DNA of 64,000 nucleotides from Aeromicrobium sp. 9AM (GTDB lineage: Bacteria > Actinomycetota > Actinomycetes > Propionibacteriales > Nocardioidaceae), in the NCBI RefSeq assembly GCF_902506105.1, contig NZ_LR733304.1, forward strand, positions 248,001 through 312,000, read 5' to 3'. A program made the translations under genes and the position numbers. Positions 1 through 7,683 of the stretch are shown piece by piece. Numbering within the stretch: position 1 is the stretch's first letter; each line of letters starts with the position of its first letter. The notes beneath the pieces were generated by a model. It was given only the letters and a program-made list of their open reading frames with translations. It had not been told where the DNA came from and did no database searches.

Positions 1-107
1 CCACGCTGACCAGCGGCGATGAGGCCCGCATGACGGACGAGGGCGCGTACGATCTGAGTGCTGCCGGCGACGGCGGCGACGTCCTGGTCTGGCAACTGCA
101 GAGGTGA
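1..107 (+). CDS. C-terminal end of an unidentified protein (5' truncated)
   Basis: An open frame enters from the left edge (first full codon at base 3) and ends at the TGA at 105-107. The visible 34 residues end in ...[13 protein letters not shown], acidic and glycine-rich, with no motif I recognise. The stop lies 4 bases before the aroQ start, so the two genes are probably co-transcribed and the aroQ ribosome site (AGAGGTGA) lies inside this gene's end. The product cannot be identified from this fragment. Confidence 0.6.
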   Translation, partial: TLTSGDEARMTDEGAYDLSAAGDGGDVLVWQLQR

Positions 108-111
108 ACGC

Positions 112-537
112 ATGACGGTCCTCGTCCTCAACGGCCCCAATCTCGGCCGTCTCGGCGTGCGCGAGCCCGACGTCTACGGCATCGCCACGTATGCCGACCT
201 CGTCGCGCGGTGCGAGGAGGTCGCCAAGGAGGCCGGTGTCGAGGTCGATGTACGTCAGACCGACACCGAGGCCGAGATGATCGGCTGGCTGCACGACGCC
301 GCCGACGCCGGCTCGCCCGTCATCCTCAACGCCGGCGCGTGGACCCACACGTCCGTCGCTGTGCGCGACGCCGCCAGCCAGTTGACCGCCCCACTCGTCG
401 AGGTGCACCTCAGCAACGTGCACGCGCGCGAGTCGTTCCGTCACACGTCGTACCTCAGCGACATCGCCGCAGCGGTCGTCGTGGGCATGGGCATCGAGGG
501 TTACGCCGCAGCAATTCGGTTCGTGGCTGTCTCTTAG
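112..537 (+). CDS. aroQ: type II 3-dehydroquinate dehydratase
   Basis: Cytosolic enzyme of the shikimate pathway that dehydrates 3-dehydroquinate to 3-dehydroshikimate. The protein is 141 aa, close to the usual ~145 aa for type II enzymes. It opens with the family signature [21 protein letters not shown], whose Asn, Arg and Tyr belong to the active site. It continues with [16 protein letters not shown], the usual Asn-Ala-Gly-Ala-x-T-H-T substrate loop, and [20 protein letters not shown], containing the catalytic His and the lid. ATG 112 is chosen over upstream in-frame starts because it has a ribosome site (AGAGGTGA, 8 bases before) and gives the standard N-terminus. Only the partial gene to its left is nearby in the same direction, with no other aro gene. 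Confidence 0.95.
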   Translation: MTVLVLNGPNLGRLGVREPDVYGIATYADLVARCEEVAKEAGVEVDVRQTDTEAEMIGWLHDAADAGSPVILNAGAWTHTSVAVRDAASQLTAPLVEVHLSNVHARESFRHTSYLSDIAAAVVVGMGIEGYAAAIRFVAVS

Positions 538-572
538 GTCAACCTGCGATGTGCGTGCTCCCACTCCGGGTC

Positions 573-578
573 TAACCT
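573..578 (+). promoter_or_regulatory. -10 hexamer TAACCT, probable leaderless start of tmsA
   Basis: TAACCT (TANNNT form) ends 7 bases before GTG 586. A transcript starting there would begin at or next to that codon. No ribosome site precedes either ATG 580 or GTG 586. This decides the tmsA start in favour of 586. Confidence 0.45.
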
Positions 579-585
579 GATGGAC

Positions 586-1944
586 GTGAAAGGTTGGCAG
601 GCCCACGGGGAAGCCGTTGACCGGTTGCTGGCGTCCTACGGACGGATAGCGCCCGGAGACCGCATACGTCTGGCCAAGAAGACGTCCAACCTGTTCCGTC
701 CGCGCCAGGGCAACGACTCGCCGGGCCTCGACGTCAGCGGGCTCGACGGCGTCATCGCGATCGATGCCGAGGCGCAGACCGCCGACGTGCAGGGCATCTG
801 CACCTACGAGCAGCTCGTCGCCGAGACGCTGGCGCAGGGCTTCATCCCGTACGTCGTCCCGCAGCTGCGCACCATCACCCTGGGTGGCGCCGTGACGGGC
901 CTGGGCATCGAGTCGACATCGTTCCGCAGCGGCCTGCCGCACGAGTCGGTGCTCGAGATGGACATCCTCACGGGCTCCGGCGAGATCGTCACGGCAGCGC
1001 CCGAGGGCGACCACGCGGACCTGTTCGAGGCGTTCCCCAACTCGTACGGCACCCTCGGCTACGCCACGCGGCTGAGGATCAAGCTCGAGAAGGTCCCTCC
1101 GTTCGTGACCCTGCGCCACGTGCAGGTCGCCGATGCCGCCGCCGCGGTCAAGGCCATCGAGGTCATCGCCGAGACCGGCGAGTGGCACGGCGAGCGGGTC
1201 GACGGCCTCGACGGCACGGCGTTCAGCCCCGACGAGATCTACCTGACACTGGCGCACTTCACGGACACCCCGCAGACCGTCAGCGACTACACGGGCCAGC
1301 AGATCTTCTACCGGTCGATCCAGGCCCGCGAGACCGACGCCCTGACGATGAACGACTACATCTGGCGCTGGGACACCGACTGGTTCTGGTGCTCGGGTGC
1401 GTTCGGCGCGCAGAACAAGTGGGTCCGCAAGGTCTGGCCCACCAAGTGGCGGCGCAGCGACGTCTACCACCGGCTGGTCGGGCTCGACGAGAAGATCGGG
1501 CTCAGCAAGGTGCTCGACCGCATCAAGAAGGTGCCGGGCCGCGAGCGGGTCATCCAGGACGTCGAGGTGCCGGTCGACCGGCTGCCGGAGTTCCTCGAGT
1601 GGTTCGACGCCGAGGTCGGCATGCGGCCGGTGTGGCTGTGCCCGCTGCGGACGACCCGCACCTGGCCGGTCTACCCACTGACGCCCGGCGAGACGTATGT
1701 CAACGCCGGCTTCTGGGGCACCGTCGAGGTCCCGGCCGGCAGCCCAGAGGGCATGGTCAACCGCAAGATCGAGGACTTCGTGCACACCCTCGGCGGGCAC
1801 AAGTCCCTCTACTCCGAGGCGTTCTACGACCAGGAGACATTCGAGCAGATGTACGGCGGCGAGGTGCTCGCCGCCGCCCGCGGGCGATACGACCCCGAGG
1901 GCAGACTGAGCACCCTGTACGAGAAAGCGGTGAGGAACTCATGA
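586..1944 (+). CDS. tmsA: TmsA-like FAD-binding reductase for 10-methyl fatty acids
   Basis: Probable flavin reductase that reduces the 10-methylene fatty acyl intermediate made by the next gene's product to the 10-methyl chain (tuberculostearic-type lipid). The ~452-aa protein has a FAD_binding_4 (PCMH-type) N-terminal half, with the loop TLGGAVTGLGIESTSFRSG near residues 100-120 and MDILTGSGEIV just after it, then a long C-terminal domain as in DHCR24-like oxidases. Its stop overlaps the tmsB start by 4 bases (ATGA), so translation is coupled. This pairing of an FAD protein with a CFA-synthase-like methyltransferase is the known actinobacterial tmsAB arrangement. GTG 586 is preferred because of the -10 hexamer 7 bases upstream; ATG 580 is the alternative. 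Confidence 0.85.
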   Translation: MKGWQAHGEAVDRLLASYGRIAPGDRIRLAKKTSNLFRPRQGNDSPGLDVSGLDGVIAIDAEAQTADVQGICTYEQLVAETLAQGFIPYVVPQLRTITLGGAVTGLGIESTSFRSGLPHESVLEMDILTGSGEIVTAAPEGDHADLFEAFPNSYGTLGYATRLRIKLEKVPPFVTLRHVQVADAAAAVKAIEVIAETGEWHGERVDGLDGTAFSPDEIYLTLAHFTDTPQTVSDYTGQQIFYRSIQARETDALTMNDYIWRWDTDWFWCSGAFGAQNKWVRKVWPTKWRRSDVYHRLVGLDEKIGLSKVLDRIKKVPGRERVIQDVEVPVDRLPEFLEWFDAEVGMRPVWLCPLRTTRTWPVYPLTPGETYVNAGFWGTVEVPAGSPEGMVNRKIEDFVHTLGGHKSLYSEAFYDQETFEQMYGGEVLAAARGRYDPEGRLSTLYEKAVRNS

Positions 1945-3230
1945 CCACAGACGTGGGAGTACGGCTGTCGATCGCGGATGCGCTCGGCCGGCTCATGAAG
2001 GACGGCCTGCCGTTCCGCTTCGAGGCGTTCGACGGCAGCGTGGCGGGACCGGAGGACGCACCGGTCAAGCTGCGCCTCGTCAACGAGCGCGGGCTGTCCT
2101 ACCTGATGACGGCGCCCGGCGACCTCGGCTTCGCCCGGGCGTACGTCTCGGGCGACCTCGAGCTCGAGGGCGTGCACCCGGGCAACCCCTACGACGCCAT
2201 GGTCCTGGTCATGAGCCAGCTCAAGTTCAAGGTGCCGTCGGCGCCCGAGATGGTGCAGATCGTCCGCAGCCTCGGCTTCGGCAACCTCAAGCCCCCGCCG
2301 CCGCCCCCGGAGGAGCACCTGCCCAAGTGGCGGCGCGCCATGGAGGGTCTGCGGCACAACAAGAAGCGTGACGCCGAGGCGATCCACCACCACTACGACG
2401 TCTCCAACCGCTTCTACGAGCTCGTGCTCGGCCCGTCGATGACGTACACCTGCGCGGTCTTCCCGACGCTCGAGTCGACGCTCGAGGAGGCGCAGTTCGA
2501 GAAGTACGACCTCGTCGCCCGCAAGCTCGACCTCAAGCCGGGCCAGCGCCTGCTCGACATCGGCTGCGGCTGGGGCGGCATGGTCCGCCACGCCGCCAAG
2601 CACTACGGCGTCAAGGTCATCGGCGTGACGCTGTCGCGCGAGCAGGCGACCTGGGCCCAGGAGGAGATCAAGCGCCAAGGGCTCGACCACCTCGCCGAGG
2701 TCCGCTTCATGGACTACCGCGACGTCACCGAGACCGACTTCGACGCGATCAGCTCGATCGGCCTGACCGAGCACATCGGCGTGCGCAACTACCCGGCGTA
2801 CTTCGGCTTCCTCCACGATCACCTCAAGGTCGGCGGCCGGCTGCTCAACCACTGCATCACACGTCCCCACAACAAGACGATGTCCACCGGTGCGTTCATC
2901 GACCGTTACGTGTTCCCCGACGGCGAGCTCACGGGCGTCGGCCGCATCACGGTGGCGGCGCAGGATGCCGGCCTCGAGGTGCGCCACGTCGAGAACCTGC
3001 GCGAGCACTACGCCATGACGCTCAAGGGTTGGTGCGACAACCTCGTCGAGAACTGGGACGAGGCGCTCGGCGAGGTCAGCATCGGGCGCGCCAAGGTGTG
3101 GGGCATCTACATGGCCGGCTCGCGGCTCGCGTTCGAGCGCAACGAGATCGAGCTGCACCACGTGCTGGCGGTCAAGACCGACGCGCACGGCAACGCGAAC
3201 TGGCCGCTCCGTCCCACCTGGGGCAGCTGA
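1941..3230 (+). CDS. tmsB: TmsB-like SAM-dependent fatty acid methyltransferase
   Basis: Cyclopropane-fatty-acid-synthase family methyltransferase, 429 aa, expected to move a methyl group from SAM to C10 of oleoyl chains in phospholipids to give the 10-methylene product. The family entry motif HHHYDVSNRFYELVLGP is at 149-165, the SAM-binding LDIGCGWGG at 205-213 and the conserved SIGLTEHIG at 272-280. The N-terminal ~130 residues are the lipid-binding region, ending in a proline run at 118-123. It overlaps tmsA by 4 bases and is followed by a strong hairpin, so the unit ends here. A plain CFA or mycolic-type methyltransferase is possible, but the tmsA partner argues for 10-methylation. Confidence 0.87.
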   Translation: MTTDVGVRLSIADALGRLMKDGLPFRFEAFDGSVAGPEDAPVKLRLVNERGLSYLMTAPGDLGFARAYVSGDLELEGVHPGNPYDAMVLVMSQLKFKVPSAPEMVQIVRSLGFGNLKPPPPPPEEHLPKWRRAMEGLRHNKKRDAEAIHHHYDVSNRFYELVLGPSMTYTCAVFPTLESTLEEAQFEKYDLVARKLDLKPGQRLLDIGCGWGGMVRHAAKHYGVKVIGVTLSREQATWAQEEIKRQGLDHLAEVRFMDYRDVTETDFDAISSIGLTEHIGVRNYPAYFGFLHDHLKVGGRLLNHCITRPHNKTMSTGAFIDRYVFPDGELTGVGRITVAAQDAGLEVRHVENLREHYAMTLKGWCDNLVENWDEALGEVSIGRAKVWGIYMAGSRLAFERNEIELHHVLAVKTDAHGNANWPLRPTWGS

Positions 3231-3241
3231 GTCCAAGGCCT

Positions 3242-3285
3242 GCAGGCCACGACCCTCGGCGCAGCCAGATAGGGTCGTGGCCTGC
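3242..3285 (+). terminator. hairpin after tmsAB
   Basis: Perfect 15-bp inverted repeat: GCAGGCCACGACCCT at 3242-3256 and its complement at 3271-3285, with a 14-base loop. It begins 12 bases after the tmsB stop. No T-run follows, as is common for terminators in high-GC actinobacteria. Confidence 0.75.
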
Positions 3286-3331
3286 GCCATGGGCACGTGC
3301 TGATGGTCGAGTTCTGGAGGTCCCGCGTCTC

Positions 3332-5839
3332 ATGAGTGATCCTGTGCCGCAGTACCTGAGGGATCACGCTCGCACGCTGCAGAAGCGGCCCATCTTCATC
3401 GCGGACTGCACGATGCGTTACGGCTCCGAAGAGGGGCTGACCCTGCTCGCCCTCAAGGCGACCGACGGACGGTGCGACTACCCGGCACTGCTGGCCGAGG
3501 CGCGGGAGATCGTCGCGTCGGGGAGTGCGGCGGACCGGGCACCGATCGACGTCGTGGGTCTGGCGTGGGTCGCGAGGGTCATGGGCGGACAGCCCGGGCC
3601 GACGGGTGACTTCGCCGAGGCAGCCGATCTGACCCAAGCCCTTCGGATCCTGCGGGCCGGCCGCCGGCTCGAACCGGGACAGGGCCTTCCGGGCGACATC
3701 GACAGGCTCGAGGCGCAGACCAACATCGCCGCGGGCCGGCTGGCGTACGTCGAACAGGTCATCCCCGAGCTCGTGCTGGCCGACGAGACCCGGTGGATGC
3801 TCGACACCGAGCTCATGCACCCGGACGTCGCCCCGGGCGCGGCCGAGGAGGCGGCGTGGCTGCAGCGGTTCAACTGGATCTTCGAGAGCGCCGGCGTCTC
3901 GCCGATCCGACTGGCACCGGGTGACGGCAACGCCTTCGACCGGGTCATGCCGACGGCCGTCACGAGTCGTTCGGCCGACGATCGCCCCGTGGTCTCGGTC
4001 GTGATGTCAGTCTTCAAGCCCGACCAGAGCCTCCTGACCGCCCTACGGTCGTTGGCGACCCAGACCTATCAGAACCTCCAGGTGCTGGTGGTGGACGACT
4101 GCTCCCCGGCTGAGTCCCAACCGCTGATCGAGGAGGCCGTCGCCCTCGACGACCGGTTCGAGCTGCACCGGATGCCGGTCAACGGCGGCACCTACAAGAT
4201 CCGCAACTACGCGATCTCGGTCGCCCGAGGCGACTTCATCACGTTCCAGGACTCCGACGACTGGTCGCACCCCGAGCGCATCGAGCGCCAGATGCTGCCG
4301 CTGCTCGCCGAGCCGGGGCTGGTCGCCTCGTTGAGTCGCTCGGTGCGGGCCTACGAGAACCTCAGCGTCAACAAGATCGGCTACGCCCCGCTGCGCGTCA
4401 ACTCGTCCTCCCTGCTGATGCGGCGTGATCCCGTCGTGACCGAGCTGGGCGGCTTCGACGAGGTGCGCAAGGGCGCCGACAGCGAGTTCCTCGAGCGCCT
4501 GGAGAAGCACTTCGGCCAGGACCGGATCGAGACCTTGGAGGACCCGCTCGCGCTCGTGCAGCTCACCCACGGCTCGCTGTCACGCACGGACTTCCTGTTC
4601 GGCTGGCGAGACGGCAACCGGGTCGCCTACCGGCAGGCGTACGAGCACTTCCACAACGAGATCGCCCTGGGCAACGAGTCGATACGGATCGAGCCGGGGG
4701 CGCCACGCCGCTTCCCGGTGCCGCTGTCGTTCACCGGCCCACGCCCCGAAGGGGCGGTCGAGCGGGACGTGGTCGTGATGTCGGACTGGCGGGCCGGTCA
4801 ACCGCGCTACATCGGAGCCGACGACGAGGTCCGCGCGCTGGTGGACGCCGGCCTCGAGGTCGGACTCCTCCAGGCGGAGATCCCGCGATATGCGGCGCGC
4901 CCTCGGATCTCGCCGGCCCGCAGCACGATGTTGCTCGTGCAGGACGGCCGGGCGGTGTTCGACCGGTGGGAGGAGCCGTTGCACGCCGGCCTCGCGTACG
5001 TCCGCGATCCCGAGCTGCTGTGCTATCCACGTCGGGTCGCGGGTCGCGCGGTCGCGGCGGACGCCGTCGTGATCTCCGCCGGCTACCCGCCGCGCGCGCC
5101 CGAGGACGGCTCGTACGTCTACGACCCCGTCACGGCCGAGGACAATGCCGCCAAGATGTTCGGCGGCGACGTGGTCTGGCAGCCGGCCACACCCGAGATC
5201 GCGGCAGCACTCAAGGCTGATGGCGCGCAGGCCAGGATCGCCGACCCCGCGCACCTCGGGGTGGTGCCCGGTCGACGGCGCGCGTACGCCGGGGTGCGCG
5301 GCACCCGGGCGATCGTCGGCACGACCGGAATGGGTGGCACGTCGCCCGACCGTGATCGGCCGACCGTCGAGGATCTCCTGCGGCTGTTTCCCAACGACGA
5401 CGCGTACGACGTGCGGATCCGCGACCCGCTCGTGGTCATCGGTCCCAAGCGCCACGCCAAGGGGCTGCCGGCCAACTGGTTGCTGAGCCGCGAGACACCG
5501 CTCGAGGAGTTCGTCGACCAGCTCGACATCTTCGTCGGACTGCCGCGCCGGACGTGGGGGCCCGATCTCTCGCACGAGATCGCCGTGGCCGCCTCCCGGG
5601 GTTGCGTCCTGCTCCTGCCCCCGACCTATGAGCAGCACCTCGGGGATGCCGCGATCTATGCCGAGGAGTCCGCGGTCCCGGACGTCGCCCAACGTCTGTG
5701 GCAGGATCCAGAGGGCTTCATCGCACAGCAGCAGCGCGGCTACGCGTGGGCCGAGCAGATGCTCAGCCCTGAGGCGCTTCGCCAGGTGCTCATCGCTGCG
5801 AGCGGTGTCCCGCTCGCCGACCGAAGGGAATCCCCGTGA
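3332..5839 (+). CDS. large glycosyltransferase with central GT2 domain
   Basis: Predicted cytosolic or membrane-associated transferase building a surface glycopolymer, 835 aa. Residues 1-210 form a helical region of unknown role. Residues ~218-420 are a GT-A family 2 domain opening with PVVSVVMSVFKPDQSLL and carrying VLVVDDCSP (252-260) and the metal-binding FQDSDDW (305-311). Residues ~440-835 look like a second transferase-like domain, with AVAASRGCVLLLPPTYEQHLGDAAIYAE near the end resembling the acceptor part of GT-B enzymes. ATG 3332 has TGGAGG 11-16 bases upstream. It is joined to the next gene by a 4-base GTGA overlap. The sugar used cannot be told from sequence. Confidence 0.8.
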   Translation: MSDPVPQYLRDHARTLQKRPIFIADCTMRYGSEEGLTLLALKATDGRCDYPALLAEAREIVASGSAADRAPIDVVGLAWVARVMGGQPGPTGDFAEAADLTQALRILRAGRRLEPGQGLPGDIDRLEAQTNIAAGRLAYVEQVIPELVLADETRWMLDTELMHPDVAPGAAEEAAWLQRFNWIFESAGVSPIRLAPGDGNAFDRVMPTAVTSRSADDRPVVSVVMSVFKPDQSLLTALRSLATQTYQNLQVLVVDDCSPAESQPLIEEAVALDDRFELHRMPVNGGTYKIRNYAISVARGDFITFQDSDDWSHPERIERQMLPLLAEPGLVASLSRSVRAYENLSVNKIGYAPLRVNSSSLLMRRDPVVTELGGFDEVRKGADSEFLERLEKHFGQDRIETLEDPLALVQLTHGSLSRTDFLFGWRDGNRVAYRQAYEHFHNEIALGNESIRIEPGAPRRFPVPLSFTGPRPEGAVERDVVVMSDWRAGQPRYIGADDEVRALVDAGLEVGLLQAEIPRYAARPRISPARSTMLLVQDGRAVFDRWEEPLHAGLAYVRDPELLCYPRRVAGRAVAADAVVISAGYPPRAPEDGSYVYDPVTAEDNAAKMFGGDVVWQPATPEIAAALKADGAQARIADPAHLGVVPGRRRAYAGVRGTRAIVGTTGMGGTSPDRDRPTVEDLLRLFPNDDAYDVRIRDPLVVIGPKRHAKGLPANWLLSRETPLEEFVDQLDIFVGLPRRTWGPDLSHEIAVAASRGCVLLLPPTYEQHLGDAAIYAEESAVPDVAQRLWQDPEGFIAQQQRGYAWAEQMLSPEALRQVLIAASGVPLADRRESP

Positions 5840-6171
5840 TCAAACGACTCTCGGACAACCTGGTGACGCTGGCATCGGCCGCCGGCCTGATTCTGTTGGC
5901 CGTCGTGGTGGTGGGGGCCCTGGCCGACGAGATCGGTCTTGCGGTCGTGGGCCTGGCCCTGCTGCAGCTGCTCATGCTCGGCGTCGCCCTGTTGATCTGG
6001 CGCAACCAGCAGGTCACGGTGCCGGACGGCCGGGCGACGGCTCTTGGCGAGATCAACCGGGCGATCGCCAACATCGGCCTGCGGTGCGTCGACGAGGCGC
6101 GGGCCACCGAGCGTGAGCTCGGCGCCCGCATCGACTCGCTCCGCGAGGCGCTCGCGGCCGAGAAGCACTAG
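5836..6171 (+). CDS. small membrane protein with C-terminal coiled coil
   Basis: Unrecognised 111-aa protein. Two hydrophobic segments (about 10-28 and 32-55) are followed by a polar, helix-prone tail (60-111; RATALGEINRAIANIG..., RELGARIDSLREALAAEKH) that looks coiled-coil. It starts with GTG inside the stop of the large glycosyltransferase (GTGA overlap), so it is translationally coupled and may be an accessory or anchor for it. It converges on the dehydrogenase gene with only 4 bases between stops. No catalytic motif is seen. Confidence 0.75.
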   Translation: MIKRLSDNLVTLASAAGLILLAVVVVGALADEIGLAVVGLALLQLLMLGVALLIWRNQQVTVPDGRATALGEINRAIANIGLRCVDEARATERELGARIDSLREALAAEKH

Positions 6172-6175
6172 CGCC

Positions 6176-7435
6176 TCAGAGGCGTGCGACGCCCTCGTCG
6201 TCCGTCGCACCCTTGGTGTCGAACAGCTTCTTGGCGGTCGCCGCGATCGACGCGAGGTCGTAGTCGCGGTGGTTCTGCAGCAGCACCGACACGTCGGCCG
6301 TGGCCAGCGCCTTGTCGAGGTCGTCCGCGCGGGTGACCGAGACACCGTTGGGGGTCCACTCCTCGACGTGCGGGTCGTGGAACACCAGGTTGGCGCCCTT
6401 GTCGAGCAGCAGCTGTGCCAGCGGGGTGGCCGGCGACTCGCGCTGGTCGGCGATGTTGGGCTTGTAGGTCACGCCGAGCAGCAGGATCGTCGACCCGCGC
6501 AGCGCCTTGCCGTCGTCGTTGAGCAGGTCCGCGACGCGCTCCACGACGTACGCCGGCATCTGCAGGTTGATCGACTGGGCGAGCTCGACGAACTGGAACG
6601 GGCGGCCGAGGGTCGCGCGCACCTTGTAGGACAGGTAGTTGGGGTCGATCGGGATGCAGTGACCGCCGACGCCGGGTCCGGGGAAGAACGCCTGGAAGCC
6701 GAACGGCTTGGTCGCCGCGTTGCGGATGACCTCCCACAGGTCGATGTCCATCTCGTGGCAGAACTGCGCCATCTCGTTGACCAGCGCGATGTTGATGTGC
6801 CGGTAGGTGTTCTCCAGCAGCTTGGTCATCTCGGCCTCGCGCGTGCCCTTGGACGGCACGACGGTGTCGATGAACCGGCTGTAGAACGCGGTCGCGACCT
6901 CGGTCGACTCCGGGGTGTGGCCGCCGACGACCTTGGGGGTGTTGGCGATGCCGTACGTGGGGTTGCCCGGGTCGACGCGCTCGGGGCTGAAGGCCAGGTG
7001 GAAGTCGCTGCCCGCGGTCAGGCCGGCCTTCTCGAGGATGGGGCGGACGACCTCGTCGGTCGTGCCGGGGTAGGTCGTCGACTCCAGCACGACGAGGTGA
7101 TCCTTGCGAAGCTGGCGCGAGATCGTGGTCGTCGCGGCGATGACGGCGCCGAGGTCGGGCTCGCCGTCGACCGAGAGCGGGGTCGGGACGCAGATGACGA
7201 TCGCGTCGGCGTCCGCGAGGGCCTTCTCGTCGGTCGTCGCGGTGAACCCGAGCGAGAGCATCTCGGCGATGTCGTCGTCGGTGAGGTCGTCGATGTGGCT
7301 CGTGCCGCTGTTGAGCGAGTCGACCATCGCGCTGTTGACGTCGAAGCCGACGACGCTGAGGCCGGAGCGGGATGCCTGCTGGGCCAGGGGTAGTCCGACG
7401 TAACCGAGACCGATGATGGCCATGTCGATGGACAA
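6176..7435 (-). CDS. wecC: UDP-N-acetyl-hexosamine (ManNAc/GlcNAc) 6-dehydrogenase
   Basis: NAD-dependent nucleotide-sugar dehydrogenase of 419 aa that oxidises C6 of a UDP-N-acetylhexosamine to the uronic acid. The Rossmann motif AIIGLGYVGLPLA is at 6-18, FSPERVDPGN at 149-158, KVVGGHTPES at 168-177, and the catalytic Cys260 is in GPGVGGHCIPIDPNY. The start is TTG 7435, supported by AAGGAG six bases upstream; ATG 7423 lacks such a site and would cut into the Rossmann strand. With wecB at 16.3 kb, UDP-ManNAc is the likeliest substrate, giving UDP-ManNAcA. A WbpA-type UDP-GlcNAc dehydrogenase cannot be excluded. Confidence 0.88.
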   Translation of the reverse strand: MSIDMAIIGLGYVGLPLAQQASRSGLSVVGFDVNSAMVDSLNSGTSHIDDLTDDDIAEMLSLGFTATTDEKALADADAIVICVPTPLSVDGEPDLGAVIAATTTISRQLRKDHLVVLESTTYPGTTDEVVRPILEKAGLTAGSDFHLAFSPERVDPGNPTYGIANTPKVVGGHTPESTEVATAFYSRFIDTVVPSKGTREAEMTKLLENTYRHINIALVNEMAQFCHEMDIDLWEVIRNAATKPFGFQAFFPGPGVGGHCIPIDPNYLSYKVRATLGRPFQFVELAQSINLQMPAYVVERVADLLNDDGKALRGSTILLLGVTYKPNIADQRESPATPLAQLLLDKGANLVFHDPHVEEWTPNGVSVTRADDLDKALATADVSVLLQNHRDYDLASIAATAKKLFDTKGATDDEGVARL

Positions 7436-7683
7436 AGCAGGCTCCTTTTGGGTGGGTTTGCTGCCTGCGGAAGGTTACCCCAACGGGGCGAACACCCACC
7501 AATTGCGGGCGCCGCGCGGTCTCTGGTCGAAGCCGTGGCGGGACGTGACGATTCGGGTCTCGTGCGGGCTGTCGGGTAACCTGACCGGCGGCACTTCGAG
7601 CGCCCCGAAGACTGCGAGCACGACCTTCCTGCGGTCGCGGCCGGTGCCCAGTCCCTTCCCGCAGCAGATTGGAACCGTCCCCG
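7436..7683. promoter_or_regulatory. divergent intergenic region between wecC and the first acyltransferase gene
   Basis: This 248-base gap must hold promoters for both directions. TAACCT at 7575-7580 is a candidate -10 for the rightward acyltransferase genes, giving a leader of about 100 bases. The wecC ribosome site lies at its left end. No clear operator palindrome is seen. Confidence 0.35.

Noticed and set aside
1824..3296. Long open frame on the minus strand opposite tmsB (490 codons)
   Set aside because: It is antisense to a clearly conserved methyltransferase. Its Val/Arg/Leu/Asp-rich composition is what high-GC third positions produce in the opposite frame, and it shows no domain.
4580..5692. 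Minus-strand open frame opposite the large glycosyltransferase
   Set aside because: Arg/Gly/Asp-rich shadow of a real gene, with no motif and no ribosome site.
5740..6345. Minus-strand frame spanning the small membrane gene and the end of wecC
   Set aside because: It overlaps two well-supported genes and has no coherent sequence; the stops of those genes are only 4 bases apart.
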